From NCBI GenBank assembly GCA_031264205.1, contig JAISEH010000154.1, positions 1-10,745 of the forward strand: a stretch of 10,745 bases of DNA, written 5' to 3'. Below the pieces are notes generated by a model. The model was not told the origin of the DNA. It saw only the letters and a program-made list of their open reading frames with translations, and did not search any database. Shown here one piece after another: positions 1 through 6,204 of this stretch. Each line of letters starts with the position of its first letter. Position 1 is the first letter of the stretch. A program made the position numbers and the translations under genes. Source of the DNA: Candidatus Margulisiibacteriota bacterium. GTDB lineage: Bacteria > Margulisbacteria > Termititenacia > Termititenacales > Termititenacaceae.

Positions 1-5
1 CTAGT

Positions 6-18
6 AATATTATACCCA
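6..18 (-). repeat. 13-bp outer inverted repeat, left copy, containing TATAAT
   Basis: Read on the minus strand this is tgggtataatatt, identical over 13 bases to 1564-1576 on the plus strand. The two copies point away from the ATPase gene. The TATAAT inside could be a -10 element for a gene to the left of the window. Alternatively the pair could be the ends of a mobile unit. The repeat itself is directly visible; both functions are inference. Confidence 0.5.
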
Positions 19-100
19 CAAATCAGCAAAACATACCTACAAGTATCTATCGTAAGCAATTCGCACTTGTCCCATTTTTTTCGAGCTTGTTTAGCGAGCA

Positions 101-148
101 AGTATGCCATTACTAATGACATATATAGGCCATTAGTAATGGCATACT
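101..148. repeat. 48-bp near-perfect palindrome, left copy
   Basis: Arms 101-118 (AGTATGCCATTACTAATG) and 131-148 are exact reverse complements around a 12-base asymmetric centre (ACATATATAGGC), which itself pairs except at 119/130 and 121/128. The copy at 1443-1490 is its reverse complement in 47 of 48 bases, so the two copies face each other across the ATPase gene. This one begins 28 bases past the ATPase stop. No T-run follows on the minus strand, so it does not look like an ordinary intrinsic terminator. The rest of 1-176 holds no gene that I can support. Confidence 0.9.
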
Positions 149-176
149 TTCCTTGTGCTGTGGATAATTTTTTAGT

Positions 177-1415
177 TTAACGACGTTTATTGTCTTGATC
201 ACACAGCGCCGAAAGCCGTTTATCCCAAGCTGGCAATACTTCGATCCGGCGGTCGGCGCGCACGATCACATCCCGCGTATCTCTGGTAATGATCACGCCT
301 CGTTTGCTCTTAAAAAAATCCAGCGCGGCCAGCAGGCCGTTGATCTCGCGGTCACGGTTGTCCAGAGTCAGCTCCAGACAGACCTGCGCGCACAGCGGGT
401 TTCCGCCATGCGGGTCGACGATGAAATCACATTCGCCTGTTTTGTCCGCAAAATAAAAAATATCCCGCGTCCGCCGCCGCAGTTCGTTAAAAACAAAATT
501 TTCCAGCAGGCCGCCCCGGTCAGGAGTAAACGACACGGAAACAGAACGCAACAAACCGGCGTCGCCGACGTACAATTTTTTCGGCGCCAGGTTTTGTTTC
601 TTGACCGACCAGGCAAAACGCGGCACCAGTTGCAGCAAATAAGCTTCTTCAAAATAAGACAGATATTCCAACACTGTGGTGTGCGAGCGCAGGCCGATCA
701 CGCCGGTCAGCTTGCTGGGGGAAACCAAATGCGCCGCGTTGGAGACCAGATAAACAAAAAGCCGTTTCAGAGACGCCACATCCCGCAGCCCGTAGCGCAC
801 CGCTATGTCGCGATACAAAATATCCTGCTGCAATTGATTCAACACTTCCGGCCTTTTCGTTTTCAGGTATTCAGGAAATCCGCCGACACGCAAATATTGG
901 TCTAACGACTTTACCCCAGCCCCGCGTTTAGTGAACCGCAAAAACTCCTGATAAGAAAAGGGGAATAATTCTTTGGTGATATGCCGTCCGGTCAATTTCG
1001 TGCCAAGCTCGCGGCTGAGCAAAGCGGCGTTGGAGCCGGTCAGGAGCACTTGGAAACCCTCGTCCAGTTTTTGCCGCGCGTAGGCTTCCCAGCGCGGAGC
1101 CATCTGGATCTCGTCCAACAGCAATGTTTTGACGCCGGACTCCAGGATCAAACTATCCAGCAAGGGAAAATCCCGCGCTGTAAAATCTGCCAGACGCAAA
1201 TCGTCAAAATTTAGATAAAAATACTTGCCCCGCAGCTTGCGCGCGAATTGCCGCAGAAGCGTGCTTTTGCCACAGCGGCGAATGCCGGTGATGATCAGGG
1301 CATAGGTTTGTATATCCGGCAAATCCGGCAGCATATCCCGCGACAGCTCCGCTGTCTGTTTGGCCACCTGCTCCTGCTGTGCCCGAATAACCTCGCGTAA
1401 ATCCGTCAATTGCAT
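177..1415 (-). CDS. AAA ATPase with DUF4143 C-terminal region
   Basis: A 412-residue stand-alone ATPase of the widespread AAA_14 + DUF4143 type, whose cellular role is not established. Seen: Walker A GIRRCGKST (44-52), Walker B LLLDEIQ (98-104), a sensor-like LLTGSNA (124-130), then the DUF4143 hallmarks GGFPEYL (178-184), a helical middle, GLLENFVFNEL (about 302-312) and a nuclease-fold-like GECDFIV (327-333). Length is normal and the frame is intact. The ATG at 1415 is preceded 7 nt upstream by TATAAT with no Shine-Dalgarno, suggesting leaderless translation. The gene sits alone between two inverted palindromes; the upstream one overlaps the likely -35. Such ATPases are often multi-copy and patchily distributed, which fits a mobile or selfish unit, but no transposase is present. 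The family call is firm; the role is unknown. Confidence 0.9.
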   Translation of the reverse strand: MQLTDLREVIRAQQEQVAKQTAELSRDMLPDLPDIQTYALIITGIRRCGKSTLLRQFARKLRGKYFYLNFDDLRLADFTARDFPLLDSLILESGVKTLLLDEIQMAPRWEAYARQKLDEGFQVLLTGSNAALLSRELGTKLTGRHITKELFPFSYQEFLRFTKRGAGVKSLDQYLRVGGFPEYLKTKRPEVLNQLQQDILYRDIAVRYGLRDVASLKRLFVYLVSNAAHLVSPSKLTGVIGLRSHTTVLEYLSYFEEAYLLQLVPRFAWSVKKQNLAPKKLYVGDAGLLRSVSVSFTPDRGGLLENFVFNELRRRTRDIFYFADKTGECDFIVDPHGGNPLCAQVCLELTLDNRDREINGLLAALDFFKSKRGVIITRDTRDVIVRADRRIEVLPAWDKRLSALCDQDNKRR

Positions 1416-1422
1416 AACCGAA

Positions 1423-1452
1423 ATTATAGCAGATTATTTAATAATATGCCAT
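1423..1452 (-). promoter_or_regulatory. Putative promoter of the ATPase gene
   Basis: On the minus strand a perfect TATAAT (1423-1428) lies 7 nt before the ATG. ATGGCA (1447-1452), matching 4 of 6 bases of TTGACA, lies upstream with an 18-bp spacer. The -35 falls inside the proximal arm of the palindrome at 1443-1490, so a protein binding the palindrome would compete with RNA polymerase. Transcription would start at or next to the start codon. Confidence 0.5.
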
Positions 1453-1490
1453 TACTAATGGCCTATATATGTCATTAGTAATGGCATACT
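1443..1490. repeat. 48-bp near-perfect palindrome, right copy (inverted)
   Basis: Arms 1445-1460 and 1473-1488 are exact reverse complements of 16 bases around the centre GCCTATATATGT. That centre is the exact reverse complement of the centre of the left copy at 119-130. Only one base differs from the left copy (A at 1444). It lies just upstream of the ATPase start and between it and the divergent gene at 1579, so it could be an operator for both. Together with the left copy it could equally be a recombination or transposition end. Confidence 0.9.
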
Positions 1491-1508
1491 TTGTCGTAGG
1501 GCTAATGT

Positions 1509-1537
1509 TTGTTTTTGACAAGCTTAAACCATATAAT
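1509..1537 (+). promoter_or_regulatory. Possible upstream promoter for the gene at 1579
   Basis: TATAAT (1532-1537) is preceded by TTGTTT (1509-1514) with a 17-bp spacer. A TTGACA at 1515-1520 is also present but only 11 bp from that -10, too close to pair with it. Initiation here would give a leader of roughly 35 nt without an obvious Shine-Dalgarno. It competes as an explanation with the second TATAAT at 1568-1573. Confidence 0.35.
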
Positions 1538-1563
1538 ACTGTTACGTATAAATCATTCCAATA

Positions 1564-1576
1564 TGGGTATAATATT
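1564..1576 (+). repeat. 13-bp outer inverted repeat, right copy, with -10 next to the ATG
   Basis: The sequence tgggtataatatt matches the reverse complement of 6-18. Its TATAAT (1568-1573) ends only 5 nt before the ATG at 1579, as expected for a leaderless promoter, although no good -35 is visible at 16-18 bp. It may therefore be a promoter core, a repeat end, or both. Confidence 0.5.
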
Positions 1577-1578
1577 TT

Positions 1579-2649
1579 ATGTACCAAAAATTGATTGAAT
1601 ACCCTGATAAGGACCCTAAACCATGGTGGTCCCTGCCTTTAGGCGCGTTAATGTTTGCCGGTTTATACGCCTGCCAAGATAAACCTGATGTCGAAACAAA
1701 TCCCTGGAGTGACCCGGATTTTGTCCGTGAGGAGTTTAAGAAATTATCGGATGACTATCCTAATTATTTTAGTTTTATCAGAGAAGTTACCGAGGATTTT
1801 GTATCAAAAGTAGATCCGGTTCTGTTAAATGATATTGATTTTATTTTCAGTTTATTATCAATCGACTTTAGATTTCACTATAAAAGTGACAACGCAGAAT
1901 TAGTTAAAGCACTAATAAAAAACAACATTAATCATGCACCGTTGTTTATCGGAGATAAATTATCGGCTGATGACGAATTTCTAATATTTGCAAGCTCATT
2001 TGGCTTTGTAATAAGGCCAGTAGTAATTGGCAACACAACTAACTATGTCTGGACACATGAGTCAGATTATAATCCTCCAATTATATCCGGACTAAGCGAG
2101 GACAATCCTGTGCATGAACTTTTTGCCATAGAAAGTGATTTACGCTCAACAAAGGAAATTGAGAAAGCAAAACAGATTTTAAATGATTTATTGTGTACCA
2201 TGGCACGGCGTTTGGCCTTAACAGAAATCAAAAATTTTGGGATAAAATACTCTATAAATACACAAGTCCAGCGAGCCTATGACATCCTAGAAGAGCTGGG
2301 GTATACATACAAGGGCAACAGTGTTATTACACTGACAGAAGCCTTAAAGAATAAACAACTTGACTGCGACACTTCCGCGTGGATCATACTGGCTCTGGCC
2401 GCAGAACTAAAAAGTTTTAACCCGGAGTGGAGTAAACTTGGTATCATATGCCTGCCGCAGCATGCATTTCTAAGCTACAAAGAACTTTATTTTGATCAAG
2501 GGTATGACTACATGCCTAAAGAATACTATCTGCAAAAATGGTCTATCCCGGAAAGTAAATCTGCTGACATATTAAAACCGTTATATGGAACGGAAGCGTT
2601 TCAAGTGACTGCTAAATTAACATTTTATTACGAGGCTGGAAACCATTAA
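1579..2649 (+). CDS. Putative lipoprotein with transglutaminase-like (SirB1-like) core; 5' part of an interrupted gene
   Basis: This 356-residue protein is not matched to a named family. The N-terminus has a hydrophobic stretch WWSLPLGALMFAGLYAC (16-32) ending in a lipobox-like LYAC, suggesting export and lipidation at Cys32. The C-terminal third looks like a transglutaminase/SirB1-type cysteine-peptidase fold: LDCDTSA with Cys263, LPQHAF with His295, and FDQG with Asp306, in the order and spacing of a Cys-His-Asp triad. After TAA at 2647-2649 the same frame stays open to 3168 with TPR-like helices. SirB1 family proteins also carry a TPR-like region after this fold, so the two pieces probably were one gene of about 529 codons. 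It is much more A+T-rich than the minus-strand genes (17 G/C in bases 1861-1920). There is no Shine-Dalgarno before the ATG; an internal start is possible but would lose the signal peptide. The transglutaminase-like call is moderate. Confidence 0.65.
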   Translation: MYQKLIEYPDKDPKPWWSLPLGALMFAGLYACQDKPDVETNPWSDPDFVREEFKKLSDDYPNYFSFIREVTEDFVSKVDPVLLNDIDFIFSLLSIDFRFHYKSDNAELVKALIKNNINHAPLFIGDKLSADDEFLIFASSFGFVIRPVVIGNTTNYVWTHESDYNPPIISGLSEDNPVHELFAIESDLRSTKEIEKAKQILNDLLCTMARRLALTEIKNFGIKYSINTQVQRAYDILEELGYTYKGNSVITLTEALKNKQLDCDTSAWIILALAAELKSFNPEWSKLGIICLPQHAFLSYKELYFDQGYDYMPKEYYLQKWSIPESKSADILKPLYGTEAFQVTAKLTFYYEAGNH

Positions 2650-2670
2650 AATAACTTCTCTGAAAATCTG

Positions 2671-3168
2671 TTGAGAAAAGCGTTAGAATACGGCAAACAA
2701 ATTCAGGCCGCTATACCTTATGTTTATATGATTTACGATAGCCAAGCAAACATATATTCTAAACTAAAAGATAAAGGCAAACTAGATAATCATTATTATT
2801 ACCAATCGCTGGCTGACTGTTACCAAAAAGTTCAATGGGCTGTAGAGTATGCTTCCAATTTTGATGTTGATCCTAAATTCCTAGAATATAAATTTTCTGG
2901 ACTTAAGCATTTTAATTTTGGTTTAGCGGAAAACTTTATCAAAGAATATCAACTGGCCATAGACGATTTTACCGAAGCTTTGCGTTATTCCACGCCCTCA
3001 AACGATAAGTACAACTCAATAGTGCCTAAAATAAAAAAGATCAATGCTATATTAAATAAAATCCAAACAAATAATCTTACTGCTTCTGGTTCAGAAAAAA
3101 AATTATCGATATTCCATCGGCTCGCCGTTGTGCTCCAGCGATTGCTGGACAGCCAGCAGGGTTTTTAG
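2671..3168 (+). CDS. TPR-like 3' fragment in frame with the preceding gene
   Basis: The frame is open from 2650, directly after the upstream TAA, and is the same frame as the gene at 1579. The first non-ATG start is TTG at 2671, with no Shine-Dalgarno upstream, so independent translation is doubtful. The product is helical: KALEYGKQIQ then YDSQANIYSKL, and later EYQLAIDDFTEALRYS resembles a TPR repeat. This reads as the C-terminal domain of the same protein, cut off by one nonsense codon. The last 22 codons (3103-3168) run antisense into the end of the oxidoreductase gene, so the original C-terminus may also be altered. It could be a pseudogene remnant, a readthrough extension, or a sequencing error at one base. 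Confidence 0.55.
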   Translation: MRKALEYGKQIQAAIPYVYMIYDSQANIYSKLKDKGKLDNHYYYQSLADCYQKVQWAVEYASNFDVDPKFLEYKFSGLKHFNFGLAENFIKEYQLAIDDFTEALRYSTPSNDKYNSIVPKIKKINAILNKIQTNNLTASGSEKKLSIFHRLAVVLQRLLDSQQGF

Positions 3169-4104
3169 GACGCGCATACTATTGGCGCCGCCGCTGCGGG
3201 GAATTGTGCCGGTCTCGCAACATTGCAGAAAATGCAGACATTCCTCGCGCAAAGGTTCGCTCTCAGGATATTCTAAAATTTCTGCGCCTTCATCTATATA
3301 AGCATAACGCTCGTGTTCGAATTTTTTGGCCGCGTCGTATGCAACGTGCTTTTTGATGAATTTCACTTTGCCGTCCGCGGCCAGCTCGTCCATGATCAGC
3401 ATACCTCTCGTGCCGACGGCAATGGCTTTGCGGTCTTTATGCGGATCAAGCCAGCTATTGTGAATATGGGCTATTTTGCCGGAAGCAAATTTGATCGCCG
3501 TGAACACAACCTCGGCGGTTTTTTGCGGATAAAATTGCGCCGCCTGCGCTGAGATGACCGCCGGATGCTCGTCCAGCAAATAATACACCACCGAAATATC
3601 GTGCGTGCCGAGATCCCACAACACATTGCTCTCAAAACGGATCGCGCCCAATCCTGTGCGCCGGCAGTACACCTGTTGCACTTCGCCGATGAGACCGTCC
3701 CGCACAGCCTGCCTCATGCGATTGACCGCGCCGTGATAGAGCAGCAAATGACCTTCCATTAAAACCTTGTTTTTTGCCGCGGCCAAATCGATCAAGTCCT
3801 GCATATCCTGCTGCTGGAGAACTATCGGTTTTTCTATATAAACATGTTTGCCGGCCTCCAAAACTTTTTTGCCCAGCACAAAATGCGTCGAGGCCGGCGT
3901 GGCAATGACCACCGCGTCGATGTCAGGATTATTCAAAACATCATCTATATTTTTGGTAATTTTCAAATCAGGATATTGTTGCAAAGCGGAATCAATATTA
4001 TTTTGATCCAGATCACAGGCCAGCTTCAGCGAACCGAGCTGATAATGATTGCGCAGGAGATTTTTGCCCCAGCGTCCAATGCCAATTTGTGCTACGTTGA
4101 CCAT
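3103..4104 (-). CDS. Gfo/Idh/MocA-family NAD(P)-dependent oxidoreductase
   Basis: A 333-residue dehydrogenase of normal length that oxidises or reduces a sugar, sugar nucleotide or cyclitol in the cytoplasm; the substrate cannot be read from sequence. Seen: Rossmann motif QIGIGRWG (6-13), acidic Asp31 after the second strand, VVIATPASTH (65-74), the hallmark EKP (91-93), and DLGTHDI (164-170) with the likely catalytic His168. WLDPHKDRKAIAVGTRGML (218-236) is typical of members acting on sugar nucleotides in surface-polysaccharide pathways. Its ATG overlaps the TAA of the transketolase gene by one base (TAATG), a strong sign of translational coupling. It is the last gene of the four-gene operon, and its 3' end overlaps the convergent TPR-like fragment by 66 bp. 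The WlbA/WbpB-like group is a possible but unproven home. Confidence 0.88.
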   Translation of the reverse strand: MVNVAQIGIGRWGKNLLRNHYQLGSLKLACDLDQNNIDSALQQYPDLKITKNIDDVLNNPDIDAVVIATPASTHFVLGKKVLEAGKHVYIEKPIVLQQQDMQDLIDLAAAKNKVLMEGHLLLYHGAVNRMRQAVRDGLIGEVQQVYCRRTGLGAIRFESNVLWDLGTHDISVVYYLLDEHPAVISAQAAQFYPQKTAEVVFTAIKFASGKIAHIHNSWLDPHKDRKAIAVGTRGMLIMDELAADGKVKFIKKHVAYDAAKKFEHERYAYIDEGAEILEYPESEPLREECLHFLQCCETGTIPRSGGANSMRVLKTLLAVQQSLEHNGEPMEYR

Positions 4105-4919
4105 TACGCCAATTCGGCCAAGGCTTTGACCGCTTCTTCTTTGGTCGGTGCGACACCATGATAGTTGACTTTGTTTTCCATGAAAGACACGCCTTTGCCT
4201 TTGACAGTGTTAGCCAAAATATACACGGGTTTGCTCTTAATCGTATCTGCCCGATCCAGCGCGGCCAGTATTTGCGGCAGGTCGTGACCATCGATCTCCA
4301 GCACTTCGAAACCGAACGCGCGCCATTTGTCGGCCAGCGGCTCGACAGCCATAACCTGCTCCGTGTCGCCATCGATTTGCAGATGATTGCGATCGGTGAT
4401 CACGGTCAGATTGCCCAATTTATAATGCGCCGCCGCCATAGCCGCTTCCCAGACCTGGCCTTCCTGACACTCGCCGTCGCCGGTGAGACAGTAGATCCGG
4501 CTGTTCAGTTTGTCCATTTTGGCGGCCAATGCCATGCCGACCGCCACGGAAATGCCTTGCCCCAGCGAGCCGGTGGAAATTTCCACACCGGCAACTTTGC
4601 GCATGTCGGGATGTCCCTGCAACGGCGAGCCGATTTTGCGCAGGGTGAGTTTGGTGTTTTCGTCAAGGTAGCCGGACAGCATCAACGCCGCGTAAAGCGC
4701 CGGAGCCGCGTGGCCTTTGGACAGGACAAATCTGTCACGCTCTTTCCATTGCGGATCGCGGGGATTGTGGCGCATTTTGGAGAAATACAGCGCGGTGATA
4801 ATATCTGTCGCCGAAAGCGAACCACCCGGATGCCCCGAACCGGCCTCGGCCAGCATTTCAATAATCAAACGGCGGATTTTTTTGGCGATCTCGGCAAGCT
4901 CTTTAACGTCATTGACCAT
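4104..4919 (-). CDS. Transketolase, N-terminal (thiamine-diphosphate-binding) subunit
   Basis: This is the N-terminal half of a split transketolase, which moves two-carbon units between sugar phosphates using thiamine diphosphate. Seen, numbering from the upstream TTG at 4940: SGHPGGSLSA (35-44), DRFVLSKGH (69-77), TGSLGQG (123-129), the ThDP/Mg motif GDGE (154-157) followed by EAAMAAAHYKLGNL and DRN, and the terminal YHGVAP (260-265) typical of this half. I start at ATG 4919 (MVNDVKELAEIAKKIRR), which matches usual family starts; ATG 4928 or TTG 4940, the latter directly abutting the toxin stop, are alternatives, and none has a clear Shine-Dalgarno. The C-terminal half normally follows as the next gene. 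Here an oxidoreductase follows instead, so the partner must be elsewhere or absent. Confidence 0.9.
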   Translation of the reverse strand: MVNDVKELAEIAKKIRRLIIEMLAEAGSGHPGGSLSATDIITALYFSKMRHNPRDPQWKERDRFVLSKGHAAPALYAALMLSGYLDENTKLTLRKIGSPLQGHPDMRKVAGVEISTGSLGQGISVAVGMALAAKMDKLNSRIYCLTGDGECQEGQVWEAAMAAAHYKLGNLTVITDRNHLQIDGDTEQVMAVEPLADKWRAFGFEVLEIDGHDLPQILAALDRADTIKSKPVYILANTVKGKGVSFMENKVNYHGVAPTKEEAVKALAELA

Positions 4920-4940
4920 AGAGCCCATAGTATACGGCAA

Positions 4941-5300
4941 TCAGGCGGTTTTGTATATTTTATTCAGTCCCAATATCAACAACAGGCCTTCTTCTATTTC
5001 ATTCAATATATCTTCACCAAGCTTTGAGTGTTTTTTCAAAAGGCGTTTTTTATCAATCACCGCGATTTGAGAAATTACCGCCACAGAATCTTTGCGCAAT
5101 TTTGTTTTCTCTTTCGGCGCAAAAATATTTCCGGGCGCACGCGCCAGAGCTAGATTTGTCGTCAGAGGCACGATTATAACTGTATTAATTTTACTTTGAT
5201 TGAAGGCGTCAGCTTGTATAATCACCGCCGGCCTCTTGAAACCCGGCTCACTGCCAAAGGGCAGGCCGAAATCGACCCACCAAATTTCACCACGCATCAT
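4941..5300 (-). CDS. MazF/PemK-family mRNA interferase toxin
   Basis: A 119-residue toxin of the type that cleaves single-stranded mRNA at short sequences and is held inactive by its antitoxin. Seen: N-terminal RGEIWWVDFG (3-12), GSEPGFKRPAVIIQ (16-29) with Arg23 of the catalytic loop, VPLTTN (44-49) supplying the conserved Thr, and a C-terminal helix. DSVAVISQIAVIDKKRL (71-87) is the usual substrate-binding strand region. Length is normal and residues look intact, so it is likely active. Two tandem ATGs (5300, 5297) begin 14 bases inside the antitoxin gene, implying coupled translation. Its TGA is immediately followed by the first possible start of the transketolase gene, so the toxin shares a transcript with metabolic genes. 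Confidence 0.93.
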   Translation of the reverse strand: MMRGEIWWVDFGLPFGSEPGFKRPAVIIQADAFNQSKINTVIIVPLTTNLALARAPGNIFAPKEKTKLRKDSVAVISQIAVIDKKRLLKKHSKLGEDILNEIEEGLLLILGLNKIYKTA

Positions 5301-5529
5301 GTTTGGTCAAATTTCTGACAGCCTCTATTCCGGCCGCCGTCTCTACGTTTTCGTTTTGCGCATAAACTTCATTTAAGCTGGCGGTTATTTGCTGTTTATT
5401 GTAGGGATGCTGCTCGATATATTCAGTCAAGGCCAGCGCATAAAACTGGCTGCGCGGCAGTCTCAAAAACCGAGCGGCTTTTTCCGACTCCTCATATAAA
5501 TCATCCGGCAACGATATGGCGGTTTTCAT
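5287..5529 (-). CDS. Ribbon-helix-helix antitoxin (ChpI/CopG-like) partner of MazF
   Basis: An 80-residue antitoxin. The start MKTAISLPDDLYEESEKAA and the following RLPRSQFYALALTEYIEQH give the beta-helix-helix pattern of CopG/RHH DNA-binding domains that sit in front of MazF toxins. The acidic, flexible C-terminus (about 46-80) would bind and block the toxin. I chose ATG 5529 because it begins exactly at the conserved domain; the frame is open further upstream but without an ATG before this one that fits the family. The start lies 6 nt after a consensus -10, implying a leaderless mRNA. Family knowledge predicts that the antitoxin, alone or with toxin, represses its own promoter; the direct repeats at 5537-5554 are the candidate site. 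Confidence 0.9.
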   Translation of the reverse strand: MKTAISLPDDLYEESEKAARFLRLPRSQFYALALTEYIEQHPYNKQQITASLNEVYAQNENVETAAGIEAVRNLTKHDAW

Positions 5530-5535
5530 GGTACG

Positions 5536-5564
5536 AGTATAACTCTGGTATAACCGTTTGTCAA
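5536..5564 (-). promoter_or_regulatory. Consensus sigma-70-type promoter of the antitoxin-toxin-transketolase-oxidoreductase operon
   Basis: On the minus strand a perfect TTGACA (5559-5564) is separated by exactly 17 bp from TATACT (5536-5541). The -10 ends 6 nt before the antitoxin ATG, so the predicted transcription start coincides with the start codon. It is the best promoter in the window and probably drives all four genes down to 3103. Confidence 0.85.
5537..5554 (-). promoter_or_regulatory. Direct repeat GTTATAC x2, candidate antitoxin operator
   Basis: GTTATAC occurs at 5548-5554 and again at 5537-5543 (minus strand), 11 bases apart, about one helical turn. The second copy overlaps the -10. 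RHH antitoxins commonly bind short repeated half-sites over their own promoter, so this is a good candidate operator. Binding is inference. Confidence 0.5.
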
Positions 5565-5622
5565 TTGCTGAAATTTTCTGGCAAAACTGACGATATATTA
5601 TTGTAAGCAAAGGTGATGTTTT

Positions 5623-6204
5623 ATGTACAATAAAATGTTGTCATATATAGAAACTGCATCAGATTTGTCTTTATCTCCACCAAGATTTAAAGACCGAATT
5701 AAAAGATTATTACTAGTATTATTTTCTGGGGATCCTTTAGCATTGTATTATTATAGAAATAGCATGACCTGGCACATTAATATAACTCACTATAATGCCA
5801 AGTTCGCAAATATAATAAGAGGACAACAAGCACGGTTCTACAATAGTATGGTCGATTTTAGTACACATCCTGCATATTTAATCAACAGACAATTGTCACC
5901 AGCAGAAATATCACAAAATTTATATTTATCCGACCAAATAAACACTAATCAAACATTACGCTCATCATTTCAACTGCCAACAATGTCACCAATAAATGGC
6001 CAGTCTATGGCAGAGTACACTTCCATATTAGAAGAAGACAATAGAATTCTCAGTGGCATTTCTAATGAAATAGAACAAAACAGAGTTTTAAGCCAAATGA
6101 CCGGCACAGAAGCCACACAACGTCAGATTGGAGAAAGCCTCTATGATTATTTTATCAGGCTGGAAGAACAAAATAGTTTTCTTAAAAGACTCATCAATAA
6201 ATAG
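5623..6204 (+). CDS. Hypothetical protein with C-terminal repeated coiled-coil-like motif
   Basis: This 193-residue product is not recognised. A good Shine-Dalgarno (AAAGGTGAT, 5609-5617) precedes the ATG by a normal distance, so it is probably expressed. The N-terminus has a basic amphipathic stretch RFKDRIKRLLLVLFSGDPLA (21-40), not a clear signal peptide. The C-terminal third (about 130-192) is charged and helical and contains the same motif twice, 44 residues apart: EYTSILEEDNRIL (131-143) and DYFIRLEEQNSFL (175-187), sharing Y-x3-LEE-x-N-x2-L. The gene is strongly A+T-rich (14 G/C in 5701-5760), unlike its neighbours. Its TAG is directly followed, with no gap, by the stop of the convergent uvrC. 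An acquired or fast-evolving lineage-specific gene is likely. Confidence 0.6.
   Translation: MYNKMLSYIETASDLSLSPPRFKDRIKRLLLVLFSGDPLALYYYRNSMTWHINITHYNAKFANIIRGQQARFYNSMVDFSTHPAYLINRQLSPAEISQNLYLSDQINTNQTLRSSFQLPTMSPINGQSMAEYTSILEEDNRILSGISNEIEQNRVLSQMTGTEATQRQIGESLYDYFIRLEEQNSFLKRLINK

Noticed and set aside
101..148. Palindrome as an intrinsic terminator of the ATPase gene
   Set aside because: The stem is long but not G+C-rich and no T-run follows on the minus strand; an inverted copy also sits upstream of the gene, which termination would not explain.
159..167. TGTGGATAA, a perfect consensus DnaA box
   Set aside because: A single 9-mer in 10.7 kb is expected by chance fairly often. There is no cluster, A+T-rich unwinding element or dnaA/dnaN neighbour, so no origin is called.
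195..905. 236-codon plus-strand open frame opposite the ATPase
   Set aside because: It is antisense to a gene with clear Walker motifs; its Gln/Arg-rich composition is typical of a shadow frame.
4158..5027. 289-codon plus-strand open frame opposite transketolase and toxin genes
   Set aside because: It spans two unrelated, well-supported minus-strand genes and has no recognisable motif, so it is a shadow.
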